Source of the DNA: Streptomyces sp. NRRL B-1140
GTDB lineage: Bacteria > Actinomycetota > Actinomycetes > Streptomycetales > Streptomycetaceae
DNA length: 64,000 nucleotides
Direction: 5' to 3'
Assembly: GCF_001280065.1 (NCBI RefSeq)
Contig: NZ_LGEA01000091.1
Span: 124,001-188,000 of the forward strand
Part shown: one piece after another, positions 25,764 through 34,472 of the stretch
Layout of the letters: each line of letters begins with the position of its first letter
Position numbering within the stretch: position 1 is the stretch's first letter
Translations under genes and position numbers: made by a program
Notes under the pieces: model-generated
What the model was told of the DNA's origin: nothing
What the model saw: the letters and a program-made list of their open reading frames with translations, nothing else
The model's database searches: none

Positions 25764-26486
25764 TTGACAGAGGACCGGATCACTCAGCGCACCATCACCG
25801 CCGTGTTGATCATCATTGCCGTGCTGGCCTTCGTCTTCTCCTTCGGCAACGTCTGGTCTCTCGCCCTTCGCTTGGGCATCCCCGCACCGATCGCACCGCT
25901 CATCGCCCCGATGGTGGATCTTTCCGTGGTCGGCCTGCTGGTTGCCCTGCGCTACCTCTCCTTGCGCGGTCTGCCTGCCGAACAGATGACAGCCGCTACT
26001 CGGCTGATGCACTTCTCCGGACTGCTGACGCTGGCCCTGAACGTCGCCGAACCCATCGCTGCCGGACACTACGGCCGGGCAGCCGTGGACGCCGTGGCTC
26101 CTCTGCTCTTGCTGGGCTGGGGCACGGTCGGGCCGCAGCTGCTGCGCGCCTTCCAGACCGTCTCGCGCTCCGCTGACTCGGCCTCCAAAGCAACGGTGTC
26201 CGAAGCAGAGCCCGTAACGGCCGTCGTCAAGGCCCCGGCTGCCACACCGCCCGCCGACCTGGTTCCGCCCGTCGCTTCGGGCCCCGTCCCGACCTCAGTG
26301 ACTCCACGCACCGCCCCGAGTCCCGCCCCGCCTGCACCGAAGGTGCCTGAGCCGCTGCTGACCGAAGCACGCTCCATCGCCGCGTCCCATCACGCCGAGC
26401 ACGGAGAAGCGATCACTCCGGCCCAGCTGAAGACGCGACTCGGCATCGGCCTGCCCATGGCCACTGCCCTGCACGCCGCCCTGTAG
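25764..26486 (+). CDS. DUF2637 membrane protein (Spd-like spread protein)
   Basis: The 240-aa product has four transmembrane helices in its first 130 residues, matching DUF2637, followed by an Ala/Pro-rich linker and a C-terminal helix-turn-helix-like segment (ITPAQLKTRLGIGLPMA). Spd proteins help spread the element from septum to septum within the recipient mycelium. TTG at 25764 is chosen because GGAGGTGA ends 6 nt upstream; GTG at 25755 overlaps that site. It lies in the tra-rep operon. Confidence 0.75.
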   Translation: MTEDRITQRTITAVLIIIAVLAFVFSFGNVWSLALRLGIPAPIAPLIAPMVDLSVVGLLVALRYLSLRGLPAEQMTAATRLMHFSGLLTLALNVAEPIAAGHYGRAAVDAVAPLLLLGWGTVGPQLLRAFQTVSRSADSASKATVSEAEPVTAVVKAPAATPPADLVPPVASGPVPTSVTPRTAPSPAPPAPKVPEPLLTEARSIAASHHAEHGEAITPAQLKTRLGIGLPMATALHAAL

Positions 26487-26633
26487 GGCAGCACCCTCCG
26501 CCGGCCTCTCCGGCTCCACGATCCCCGCCCCTCCCCTGGGCGCCCCGCCATGCCTGCGGGCAGCAGCCCGAGCGCACTGAATCGCTGCTGCCCGCGGGCC
26601 CACCTTGACGCCAGAAAGGACACCCCGCCACTC

Positions 26634-28094
26634 ATGCGCCGCCCCCTCGACCTGCGGCACGTCGTCAGCGCCGGCCTGCGGGACCTGATCGAGCTGGCCA
26701 ACACCAACGACTTCAACCGCGTCACGGAACAGGTCCGCAACCTGCGCGGCTGCACGAACCCCGTCAACCTCCACGGCTGGACGATCACCACCGACTCGGC
26801 GACCAAGGAAGTAGTTCGCTCCTACCGCTCCGAAGACGAGCCCTCCGGACGCCTCCTGACCACCTGCGGCAACCGCCGTGCCTCCCGCTGCCCCGCCTGC
26901 TCCCGCGTCTACGCCGCCGACACCTACCACCTGATCAGGGCCGGACTGTCCGGCGGCAAGAACGTCGCCGAAACCGTCCGCGACCACCCCCGCGCCTTCG
27001 TCACCCTCACTGCCCCGTCCTTCGGCCCCGTGCACAACCGCAAGACCGACAGCACGGGCAAGACCCGCCCCTGCGGCTGCGGCAGCCATCACACCGAGGA
27101 CGACCCCACCTTGGGCACCCCGCTGGACCCGGCCACATACGACTACACGGGCGCCGTGCTCTGGAACGCCCACGCGGGGCAGCTGTGGGGGCGCTTCACC
27201 ACCTACCTACGCCGCGCCCTGGCTGAGCACCTCGGCATGACGCAGAAGGCACTGAACTCCGCTCTCCGCGTCTCCTTCGCCAAGGTCGCCGAGTACCAGA
27301 AGCGCGGCCTGGTCCACTTCCACGCCGTGATCCGCTTCGACGGACCCGACGGCCACACCACCTCGCCTCCGCCTTGGGCCACCTTCGACGCCCTCCAGGT
27401 CGCTGTGGGTCTGGCGGTTGAGCGGGCCCGGCTCACTGTCGAGTCTGACGCCATCGGTGAGCGCGTGATCAAGTGGGGCGACCGGTTCAAGGTCGACCAG
27501 ATCTCCGCCTTGGGCGACGGCGAACTCACCGATGCCAAGGTCGCCGGATACGTCGCCAAGTACGCGACCAAGAGCGCTGAAGGCACGGGCACCGTGGACC
27601 GCACCTTGAGGTGCCGCCCCTGCGCCGGACGCGGCTACGTACTCGGTCCTGACCGCTTCCATGACCGGTGCCCAGACTGCGACGGCACCGGACAGGCCGA
27701 ACCCATCAAGGCCCTCCCCGTACAGCAGCACGTACGGCAGATGATCCGTACCGCCTGGGCCCTCGGTCACCTGCCGGAGTTCGCCGAACTCAAGCTCTGG
27801 AAGTGGGCCCACATGCTCGGCTTCCGCGGCCACTTCTCCAGCAAGTCACGCGCCTACTCCACCACCCTCGGCGCCCTCCGCGACGTACGCCGCGCCTGGC
27901 GCCTCGCCCAGGCCGAAGCCTCCCGTGCCCGCGTCGGCCTTCCCGCCACCGACGAGACCAGCCTCGTCACCGCCTCCTCGTGGACCTACCTCGCCAGCGG
28001 CTACCGCCCCGGCGAGGAACTGCTCGCCGCCCAGGTCCGCCACGACATCGCCCATGCCCAACGCATCAAGTCCGAAGGAGATCCATGGCTGTGA
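26634..28094 (+). CDS. repSA: RepSA-type rolling-circle replication initiator
   Basis: The 486-aa product resembles the RepSA initiators of AICEs. A cysteine-rich segment (CGNRRASRCPAC) precedes the FVTLTAPSFGPVH motif, then YQKRGLVHFHAVIRF carries the HxH metal motif of rolling-circle nickases, and a second zinc-knuckle region (CRPCAGRG, CPDCDGTG) follows. Rep nicks the origin, which in this family usually lies within or beside the gene. ATG at 26634 is used; the ribosome site (AGAAAGGA) is somewhat distant. The stop overlaps the xis start by 10 nt, giving a rep-xis-int operon. Confidence 0.9.
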   Translation: MRRPLDLRHVVSAGLRDLIELANTNDFNRVTEQVRNLRGCTNPVNLHGWTITTDSATKEVVRSYRSEDEPSGRLLTTCGNRRASRCPACSRVYAADTYHLIRAGLSGGKNVAETVRDHPRAFVTLTAPSFGPVHNRKTDSTGKTRPCGCGSHHTEDDPTLGTPLDPATYDYTGAVLWNAHAGQLWGRFTTYLRRALAEHLGMTQKALNSALRVSFAKVAEYQKRGLVHFHAVIRFDGPDGHTTSPPPWATFDALQVAVGLAVERARLTVESDAIGERVIKWGDRFKVDQISALGDGELTDAKVAGYVAKYATKSAEGTGTVDRTLRCRPCAGRGYVLGPDRFHDRCPDCDGTGQAEPIKALPVQQHVRQMIRTAWALGHLPEFAELKLWKWAHMLGFRGHFSSKSRAYSTTLGALRDVRRAWRLAQAEASRARVGLPATDETSLVTASSWTYLASGYRPGEELLAAQVRHDIAHAQRIKSEGDPWL

Positions 28095-28297
28095 CCACTC
28101 CGACCAAGGCCGACAGGAAGACGCTGAAGCTGGGGGAAGCGCTGGCTGAGATCGGGGTGTCCCGCGCAGCCTTCTACCGCATGCGCGCTCGGGGCCAGGC
28201 GCCCAGGCATCTGAAGCTTCCCAACGGCCAGATCCGCATACGCCGGGCCGACCTCGACGCCTGGTTCGACTCCTGCGAGGTGCAGGAAGCGTGCTGA
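28085..28297 (+). CDS. xis: Excisionase (MerR-like winged helix)
   Basis: The 70-aa product is a small DNA-binding protein with a helix-turn-helix of the excisionase/MerR kind: LKLGEALAEIGVSRAAFYRM followed by the wing QIRIRRADLDAWF. Xis proteins bend the attachment DNA and direct the integrase toward excision. AAGGAG lies 5 nt before the ATG, inside the end of rep. Its stop overlaps the int GTG by 7 nt. Confidence 0.9.
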   Translation: MAVTTPTKADRKTLKLGEALAEIGVSRAAFYRMRARGQAPRHLKLPNGQIRIRRADLDAWFDSCEVQEAC

Positions 28298-29685
28298 CCT
28301 ACGACGTACAGGTCTGGGGCATCCGCAAGCGCCCCAACCGTGCAGCCGCCTATCAGCTCCGCTGGCGGGTCGGCCCCCGGCCCTTCTCCAAGAGCTACAA
28401 GATCAAGGCTCAGGCCGACGGTCGGCGCTCGGAGCTGCTTGCCGCTCTGCGCAACCGCGAGCAGTTCGACACGGAAACCGGCCTGCCCGCCTCCGAGGTG
28501 CAAGCGCTCAACTCCACGACCTGGTACGCCCACACTCGCGCCTATGCCGAGATGAAGTGGCCCGGCGCCTCGGCCAAGCACCGCGCGAGCATCGCTGACA
28601 CGCTGGCCACCATCACGCCGAAGCTGATCAAGGACAACCGCGCGGCCCCCGCTCCCAAGGTGCTCCGCATCGCCCTCTACTCGTGGGTCTACCGCTTCGT
28701 CCTCGGCGACGACGGGACTCTGAAGCCCCGTATCGACGTCGAGGAACCTCCCGACGGCATCGTGGCGGCGCTCAACTGGATCAGCCGAAAGTCCGTCGAC
28801 ATCACCGCGCTCAACACGCCCTCGGTGGTGCGTACGGCGCTCGACGCGCTGAAGCTGAAGCAGGACGGCACGCCTGCTGCCGAGAACACGGTGAACCGCA
28901 AGCGGACGGTCTTCAGCAACTGCCTCCGATACGCGGTGGAACGGGAGTTGCTGACAACCCTTCCCCTCGACAAGGTCGACTGGACCCCGCCCGAGACGGA
29001 CGACGAGATCGACTTCCGGTTCGTGCCCGGCCCGAAGCTGGCGAAGGCGCTGATCGACGCCGTGGGCGAGCAGGGGGCACGCGGACGGCACCTGATGGCG
29101 TTCTTCGGGTGCCTCTACTACGCGGCCAACCGTCCTGGAGAGGCGGCCAACCTTCGGGAAGAGGACTTCACCTTGCCCGCAGAAGGCTGGGGAGAAGTGC
29201 TGCTGTCGACGAGCACGCCCCGCGTCGGCTCTGGATGGACCGACACCGGTGAGTCGTTCGATACGCGCGGCCTGAAGAAGCGGGCTCGCAAGGCGACCCG
29301 GCCGGTACCGATTCCCCCCGTCCTGGTGCGCCTGGTCCGCGAGCACATCAAGGAGTTCGGCACGTCTGAAGACGGTCGGCTGTTCCGTGCGGCCCAGGGT
29401 GGCGGTCTGCTCTCCAAGGAGTACGGGGAGGTTTGGAAGGTGGCTCGACTGGCGGTGCTGACCGAGTCCGAAGCGGCCTCCCCCCTGGCTGAGGTGCCGT
29501 ACTCCCTGCGCCACGCGGGCGTCTCGCTCTGGCTTGAGTCCGGCGTCTCCCCGGCCGAGGTGGCGCGGAGGGCCGGCCACAGCATCGCTGTCCTCTTCCG
29601 CTTCTACGCCAAGGCGATTCACCGCAATCAGCAGCGGGCGAACCAGCAGATCGAACGGGCCTTGGAGGCTGCCGACAGCGACTGA
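28291..29685 (+). CDS. int: Site-specific tyrosine recombinase (integrase)
   Basis: The 464-aa product has the three parts of a phage-type integrase: an N-terminal arm-binding domain, a core-binding SAM-like domain (about residues 75-190), and the catalytic domain. Catalytic residues visible are Arg in YAANRPGEA, the SLRHAG box, a histidine in RAGHS, and the nucleophilic tyrosine in RFYAKAI. It would recombine the tRNA-Ser-derived core sites at 11.8 and 30.8 kb. GTG start overlaps xis. No frameshift or missing residue is seen, so the element should be competent for integration. Confidence 0.95.
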   Translation: MLTYDVQVWGIRKRPNRAAAYQLRWRVGPRPFSKSYKIKAQADGRRSELLAALRNREQFDTETGLPASEVQALNSTTWYAHTRAYAEMKWPGASAKHRASIADTLATITPKLIKDNRAAPAPKVLRIALYSWVYRFVLGDDGTLKPRIDVEEPPDGIVAALNWISRKSVDITALNTPSVVRTALDALKLKQDGTPAAENTVNRKRTVFSNCLRYAVERELLTTLPLDKVDWTPPETDDEIDFRFVPGPKLAKALIDAVGEQGARGRHLMAFFGCLYYAANRPGEAANLREEDFTLPAEGWGEVLLSTSTPRVGSGWTDTGESFDTRGLKKRARKATRPVPIPPVLVRLVREHIKEFGTSEDGRLFRAAQGGGLLSKEYGEVWKVARLAVLTESEAASPLAEVPYSLRHAGVSLWLESGVSPAEVARRAGHSIAVLFRFYAKAIHRNQQRANQQIERALEAADSD

Positions 29686-29769
29686 ACCGAGCAACCCGGT
29701 AACCAAGGCGCCGCCCCATCGATGCAGGGCGGCGCCCGTCCGCTGCTCGTGCAAGCTTGGCCGCAGAGG

Positions 29770-30456
29770 TCAGAGGGTGCCTTGTTCGCAGATACGGCTT
29801 GCGACCTCACGAAGTTTGATGTTCTGCTCCTGCGAGTAGCGGCGCAGAACGTCAAAGGCTTGGTCTTCGGTGAGGCGGCGGGCACCCATGAGGATGCCCA
29901 TGGCTTCGCCGACGGTGTGGCGGGTGGCGACGGCCTGCTCCAGCTGGGCGTGGGTGCGGGCGCTGGAGAATGCGACTGCGGCGTGGGAGGCCAGCAGCAG
30001 GCCGGCCATCTCGCTCGTGGCGGTGAACTTGCCGGGTTCGCGTGAGTAGAGGTTCAGGGCGCCGAGGTCTTCGTCGTCGGTGAACAGCAGGAAGCCCATC
30101 ATGCTGCCCACCCCGAGCTTGTGGGCCAGGGGGGCGTAGGCGGGCCACCGCTGCTGCTCGCTGGTGAGGTCGGCGATGCGGAATACTCGCTCGCCGTGCG
30201 AGCTGTGGGCGGCGTCGAAGCAGGGGCCTTGTCCGAGGCGTTCTTGGAGCCGGTCGTTATCGGTTACCAGCTCGTGTGTGGGAGCTAGGGTTTCGACCTT
30301 CGTGCCGTGCAGCACGAGAATGCCCGCCGCGTCACAACCGTCGACCAGCTCGGTGGCCGAAGCGGTGATCCGTTCCAGTGTGGTTGCCACCGAATCCTGA
30401 GCCAGCAGATCCCGTGCCATCGACGCCATCTGCTGGGCGAACTGTCTCCAGTCCAC
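29770..30456 (-). CDS. GAF-ANTAR putative transcription antiterminator
   Basis: The 228-aa product has a GAF sensor domain (about residues 20-160) and a C-terminal ANTAR domain with the expected helical pattern (ATRHTVGEAMGILMGARRLTEDQAF and LRRYSQEQNIKLREVA, the conserved alanines and the aromatic included). ANTAR proteins bind tandem RNA hairpins and prevent premature termination. It is placed between int and the right attachment site, about 1.1 kb where pSAM2-type elements usually have none, and so looks like acquired cargo. GTG at 30456 has GAGGAAGAAAG upstream. Its RNA targets are unknown. Confidence 0.85.
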   Translation of the reverse strand: MDWRQFAQQMASMARDLLAQDSVATTLERITASATELVDGCDAAGILVLHGTKVETLAPTHELVTDNDRLQERLGQGPCFDAAHSSHGERVFRIADLTSEQQRWPAYAPLAHKLGVGSMMGFLLFTDDEDLGALNLYSREPGKFTATSEMAGLLLASHAAVAFSSARTHAQLEQAVATRHTVGEAMGILMGARRLTEDQAFDVLRRYSQEQNIKLREVASRICEQGTL

Positions 30457-30693
30457 CTTTCTTCCTCTCTCGTCGCGCCCAGTTTTATCCCGCTATCCCG
30501 CTTTTCCGGAGCCACGCTGTGACATAGGTGACGGTCAAGCCCATGGGGCTGACACCTCATGCCAGAGGCCGGGCACGACTGGCCTGAGGGCATGGGAGTG
30601 GGACCGGCCAGGGGGCGGCATACTAACCGCGGTGGACCGAGATGCCACCCGTGACCCAGACCACGCCTGACCTGCTACTTCTCGCGCCTTCGT

Positions 30694-30725
30694 GGTCCAC
30701 GCCTGGTCCACCCGCACTGATCCAC
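30694..30725. promoter_or_regulatory. Right arm-type integrase sites (GGTCCAC repeats)
   Basis: GGTCCAC at 30694 and 30705 and GATCCAC at 30719 are spaced 11-14 bp, about 95 bp inside the right core. An inverted GTGGACC is at 30632. The heptamer is shared with the left end. The interval 30,457-30,764 holds no gene. Confidence 0.5.
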
Positions 30726-30764
30726 AACGCGACAGGGCCGGATCAAGGTGAGACAGGCGCATGC

Positions 30765-30799
30765 AGAAGGGGCGCCCCTCATCGAGAGGCACCCCTTCT
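30765..30799 (-). terminator. Element-borne terminator behind tRNA-Ser
   Basis: AGAAGGGGCGCCCCTC and AGAGGCACCCCTTCT pair with one internal mismatch around a small loop. The hairpin lies 24 nt downstream of the tRNA 3' end on the transcribed strand, replacing the chromosomal terminator that integration moved 19 kb away. Confidence 0.65.
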
Positions 30800-30820
30800 G
30801 ACCTGCAACATCTATGACCT

Positions 30821-30901
30821 GCGCGGAGGCGGTGGGATTTGAACCCACGGTGACATCGCTGCCACGACGGTTTTCAAGACCGTTCCCTTCGGCCGCTCGG
30901 G
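30821..30901 (-). repeat. Right attachment site (attR)
   Basis: This is the second copy of the 81-bp core, identical to 11817-11897. It lies inside the intact tRNA-Ser gene and therefore restores the gene's 3' part after integration. Confidence 0.95.
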
Positions 30902-30910
30902 CACACCTCC
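30824..30910 (-). tRNA. tRNA-Ser (anticodon TGA)
   Basis: The 87-nt gene begins GGAGGTGTGCCCGAGCGGCC and ends in CGCCTCC plus a G discriminator; the seven-pair acceptor stem closes with one G-U. The anticodon loop CTTGAAA reads TGA, and the long variable arm is typical of serine tRNAs. CCA is not encoded. It is the integration target of the AICE, and only the 5' nine bases are outside the duplicated core. Confidence 0.95.
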
Positions 30911-30973
30911 CCGCGCCGGCCGTGATCGGCGGCGCGGGGACAAGGGTAACGGGTCGGTGCGGGCGGGTGTGGA

Positions 30974-32389
30974 TCAGTTGTCGCCGACGCGGGAGCCGAG
31001 CGTGACGTCGACCGTGTGCTGCTTGCCGCCGCGCTCGTAGGTGATCGTGACCTTGTCGCCGGGCTGGTGCGTCCAGATCTCGCCGATCAGGGTCGGGCCG
31101 GAGTCGATCACCCGGTCGTCGAGCTTGGTGATGACGTCGCCCGGCTTGAGGCCCGCCTTGGCCGCCGGGCCGCCCGGCTCGACCGGTGCCGCGCCGCCCG
31201 CGCCCTGGTCGGTGATCTGCGCACCGTCGGAGCCGTCGTCCAGCGACACTGAAGCGCCGATCTTCGCGTACACCGGCTTGCCGTTCTTGATCAGTTCCTG
31301 GGCGACGTACTTGGCCTGGTTGATCGGGATGGCGAAGCCCAGGCCGATCGAGCCCGACTGCCCGGTGCCGAAGCCGCCGTTGCCGGTGGACTGGATCGCG
31401 GAGTTGATGCCGATGACGTTGCCCCGCGCGTCCAGGAGCGGACCGCCGGAGTTGCCCGGGTTGATCGAGGCGTCGGTCTGCAGGGCGCTCATGTACGACG
31501 CCTGGCTGCCGCTGCCGTCGCTGGAGGCCACCGGGCGGTTCTTGGCGCTGATGATGCCCGTCGTCACCGTGTCGGACAGGCCGAACGGGGCGCCGATCGC
31601 GATGGTCGAGTCGCCGATGGCGACCTTGTCCGAGTCGCCGAGGGTGAGCGGCTTCAGGTCCGAGGGGGCGTTCTTGAGCTTGATGACCGCCACGTCGTAG
31701 CCCTGCGCGTGACCGACCACCTCGGCGTCGTACTTCTTGCCGCTGGGGAAGGTCGCCGTCAGCTTGCCGCCGTCCACCGCGTCCGCCACCACGTGGTTGT
31801 TGGTGACGATGTGGCCCTGCTTGTCGAAGACGAAGCCCGTGCCGGTGCCGCCCTCGCCGCTGGTGCTCTCGGCCTCGATCGTGACCGTGCTCGGCAGCGC
31901 CTTGGCGGCGACACCCGCGGTCGTGCCCGGGTCGCGCTTGACGTCGCCGCCGTTGGAGGAGGCGGAGACCGTCGTCGAACCGGTGCTCTCGTCGTTGTCC
32001 TTCGCCAGCACGTACCCGAGCCCGCCGCCCACGCCGCCCGCGACCAGCGCGGCCACCAGCACCGCGGCGACCAGACCGCCGCGCCTGCGCCCGGACGCCG
32101 GCGCCGGCTGCTGGTACGACGCACCCCAGCCGCCCGCTCCGGACCCGGAACCGCCGTCGCCGTACGGGGCGGTCGGCGGCGGGGGCGGGGGCCAGGACGG
32201 GTCGGGGGCGGAAGAGGAGCCGGGGTGGCCGGCGCCGCCCTGCCCCTGGGGGGCCTGCCCCTGAGCGTCCTGCCCGTAGGGCCCCTGGGGGGCCTGTCCC
32301 TGGGGCGCCGAGGCAGCGGGAGCGTCCACCGGCACGGGGGGTGCGGACGGGGCGGGGGGTACCGCGGTGCCCTCGTTCTCGGTGCTCAC
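30974..32389 (-). CDS. HtrA/DegP-like membrane-anchored serine protease with PDZ
   Basis: The 471-aa product has a long Pro/Gln/Gly-rich cytoplasmic N-terminus (about 100 residues), one membrane helix (about 105-127), a trypsin-like protease domain and a C-terminal PDZ domain. The catalytic triad is visible in TNNHVV (His), YDVAVIKL (Asp) and NPGNSGGPL (Ser). It should act on misfolded proteins outside the membrane. GTG at 32389 follows GGAGAGAAGCT. It is the first chromosomal gene beyond the element's right end. Confidence 0.9.
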   Translation of the reverse strand: MSTENEGTAVPPAPSAPPVPVDAPAASAPQGQAPQGPYGQDAQGQAPQGQGGAGHPGSSSAPDPSWPPPPPPTAPYGDGGSGSGAGGWGASYQQPAPASGRRRGGLVAAVLVAALVAGGVGGGLGYVLAKDNDESTGSTTVSASSNGGDVKRDPGTTAGVAAKALPSTVTIEAESTSGEGGTGTGFVFDKQGHIVTNNHVVADAVDGGKLTATFPSGKKYDAEVVGHAQGYDVAVIKLKNAPSDLKPLTLGDSDKVAIGDSTIAIGAPFGLSDTVTTGIISAKNRPVASSDGSGSQASYMSALQTDASINPGNSGGPLLDARGNVIGINSAIQSTGNGGFGTGQSGSIGLGFAIPINQAKYVAQELIKNGKPVYAKIGASVSLDDGSDGAQITDQGAGGAAPVEPGGPAAKAGLKPGDVITKLDDRVIDSGPTLIGEIWTHQPGDKVTITYERGGKQHTVDVTLGSRVGDN

Positions 32390-32676
32390 AGCTTCTCTCC
32401 TAGATCCACGGCCGTTTCCGGGTCGCATGCGTTCACGCTTTTTCACGCCGGTCGACGGGTCCGGCGCGATACAGCTGAGCTTGTCCCTTTGTATGCCGTC
32501 AGCTTTTCCCACCGGCCGTCAGGGCACCATAAGCGGTGCCTGTGCGTCCGAGGCCATTCTTTATATAGGTCATTACCGGCGAAAAGGATGCAATCCCAAT
32601 GCCTCCGTCCGGACCTGCGTCTCCGTCGAGTCCGTCCGACCGGACGCGTACCCGCACTCGGTGGCACCATGACGCG

Positions 32677-33504
32677 GTGACCCACGCACGACAGCACGTG
32701 ATTCAAGTCGTCGCCCACCGCGGAGCCTCCGAGGACGCCCCGGAACACACCCTGGCCGCGTACACCAAGGCCATCGAGGACGGCGCGGACGCCCTCGAAT
32801 GCGATGTGCGCCTGACCGCCGACGGCCACCTGGTGTGTGTCCACGACCGCCGGATCAACCGTACGTCCAACGGCCGCGGCGCGGTCTCCGCACTGGAGCT
32901 GGCCGACCTCGCCGCCCTGGACTTCGGCTCCTGGAAGACGGGCGAGGCCTGGAAGGGGCGCGACGAGGAGCCCGACTGGGAGCACCGACCCGAGGACCGC
33001 GAGGCGACGTCCGTGCTCACCCTGGAGCGGCTGCTGGAACTCGTCGCCGACGCGGGACGCCGCGTGGAACTGGCCATCGAGACCAAGCACCCCACGCGCT
33101 GGGCCGGGCAGGTCGAGGACCGGCTGCTGGACCTGCTGAAGCGGTTCGGCCTCGACGCCCCGGCCTCCGCCGCCGAGTCGCAGGTACGGGTCATGAGTTT
33201 CTCGGCCCGTTCCCTGCACCGCGTGCGGGCCGCCTCGCCGACGCTTCCGACGGTCTACCTGACGCAGTTCCTCTCACCCAGGCTGCGCGACGGACGGCTG
33301 CCGCCGGGCGTGCGGATCGTGGGTCCTTCCCTCCGCATCGTGCGCAACCACCCCACGTACATCGAGCGGCTGAAGCAGGCCGGCCACCAGGTGCACGTGT
33401 GGACCGTGAACGAGCCCCGGGACGTCGACCACTGCGTGGAGCTGGGCGTGGACGCCATCATCACCAACCGCCCGCGCGCGGTGCTGGACCAGCTCGGCCG
33501 CTGA
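32677..33504 (+). CDS. glpQ: Glycerophosphodiester phosphodiesterase
   Basis: The 275-aa product is a single GDPD domain, which splits glycerophosphodiesters to glycerol-3-phosphate and an alcohol. Conserved residues are in VAHRGASEDAPEHT, LECDVRLT, VCVHD and VELAIETK; the C-terminal WTVNEP and ITNRP segments complete the barrel. No signal peptide is seen, so it is probably cytoplasmic. GTG at 32677 gives the family start; an ATG 8 nt upstream opens only a four-codon frame. No clear ribosome site is present. Confidence 0.85.
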   Translation: MTHARQHVIQVVAHRGASEDAPEHTLAAYTKAIEDGADALECDVRLTADGHLVCVHDRRINRTSNGRGAVSALELADLAALDFGSWKTGEAWKGRDEEPDWEHRPEDREATSVLTLERLLELVADAGRRVELAIETKHPTRWAGQVEDRLLDLLKRFGLDAPASAAESQVRVMSFSARSLHRVRAASPTLPTVYLTQFLSPRLRDGRLPPGVRIVGPSLRIVRNHPTYIERLKQAGHQVHVWTVNEPRDVDHCVELGVDAIITNRPRAVLDQLGR

Positions 33505-33672
33505 CGTCCGGCCCCGGCGCGACCGGCCTCTCACGCCCCACCAGCCCCACGCACACCTCTTGACCCCGCACCGCGCCGGGCGGGATCCTCGCTTCTCCGC
33601 CACACCGACGATTTCCAGCCACTGATTACAGGGAGTGCTCCGGCGCGTTCGATCCGTATTCGGTCGTGGTGA

Positions 33673-34311
33673 ATGCGTCACCGGGCGTGGATTGGCCGGT
33701 TTCCGGTACAGGCCAATGGGGCATCCACACCGTGGCGTGGGGCGAAGGAGGTCTCGGGGGTGGCGTTGGTGGTGGCACAGGAGGTGCCCACGTCGTCGAG
33801 CATGGCCGTTCCCCATGGCCCTGCGGGCGTGGGGGAAGCGCGACACCGGATGCGTACGCAGTTGCGCGGAGGTGGAGTCGCGGAATCGGTCATCGACGAC
33901 GCCGTACTGATCCTTTCCGAGCTCTTGAGCAACGCGTGCAAGCACGGCAGACCCCTGGGCGACGCGCTGTCCGGTGACGGTGACGTCCGTGCGGCGTGGC
34001 GCGTGGAGCCGGCCGGCCGGCTCGTCGTGGAGGTCACGGACGGCGGCGGCCCGACCCGCCCCGCCCCCGCGACCCCGTCGGTCACGGCGCACGGCGGCCG
34101 CGGGCTGAACATCATCACCGCCCTCGCCGACGACTGGGGCGTACGGGACGGCATCCGCGGTGAGGTCACCGTGTGGGTCATCGTCCACGACGACGTGCAC
34201 GATCCGGACGCCGGCCACCGCCGCGACGACTTCGCGACGCGCGTCGCCGCGCCCGCGGTCTCCCAGATACCCGGGCTGGACTTCGCGGACGCCTTCGAGG
34301 ACATGGACTGA
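33673..34311 (+). CDS. HATPase anti-sigma factor-type regulator
   Basis: The 212-aa product has an RsbW-like Bergerat ATPase domain. The N box is LILSELLSNACKHG, the G1 box VEVTDGGGP, and the G2 region HGGRGLNIITALADDWG. The N-terminal 50 residues look disordered and the last 40 have no motif. These proteins bind sigma factors or phosphorylate STAS antagonists, like the STAS protein in the nearby element. The start is uncertain: ATG 33673 is used, but a GTG near 33760 would keep the whole domain. Confidence 0.75.
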   Translation: MRHRAWIGRFPVQANGASTPWRGAKEVSGVALVVAQEVPTSSSMAVPHGPAGVGEARHRMRTQLRGGGVAESVIDDAVLILSELLSNACKHGRPLGDALSGDGDVRAAWRVEPAGRLVVEVTDGGGPTRPAPATPSVTAHGGRGLNIITALADDWGVRDGIRGEVTVWVIVHDDVHDPDAGHRRDDFATRVAAPAVSQIPGLDFADAFEDMD

Positions 34312-34389
34312 CACCGGCCAGGACCGAGACGCGCGGCGACCGGGACGGTGGCCGAGGGGATCGGGCGCGTACGCCGCGCGGGTCGGGTG

Positions 34390-34398
34390 TTGTCCACA
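34390..34398 (+). promoter_or_regulatory. DnaA box (TTGTCCACA)
   Basis: This is a perfect match to the preferred Streptomyces DnaA box. It lies about 30 bp upstream of TAGGCT, the likely -10 of the following SEC-C gene. A single box may titrate DnaA or link the promoter to replication. Confidence 0.45.
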
Positions 34399-34472
34399 GG
34401 ACCCCGTGGCCCGGGTCACGAACGGCTAGGCTCGCGACCGTACGAGACGAGCCGTAACCGGGAGACCCATCG

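Larger units (their letters stand above)
11817..30901. mobile_element. pSAM2-type AICE integrated in tRNA-Ser(UGA)
   Basis: Direct 81-bp tRNA-derived repeats bound a full set of AICE functions: Int, Xis, RepSA-type initiator, Spd-like membrane protein, FtsK-type TraSA, Pra-like protein, KorSA-type repressor and Pif-like Nudix protein, in pSAM2-like order. AICEs normally excise, replicate by rolling circle, and move double-stranded DNA between mycelia through the Tra translocase. All backbone genes look intact. S. coelicolor is known to carry a related element (SCO3937 integrase) next to a tRNA gene, so this is likely the same insertion family. The left 6 kb is accessory cargo of different base composition. 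Confidence 0.95.

Noticed and set aside
28174..29754. 526-codon minus-strand frame opposite int
   Set aside because: Int has its catalytic residues on the plus strand; the opposite frame has no known motif.
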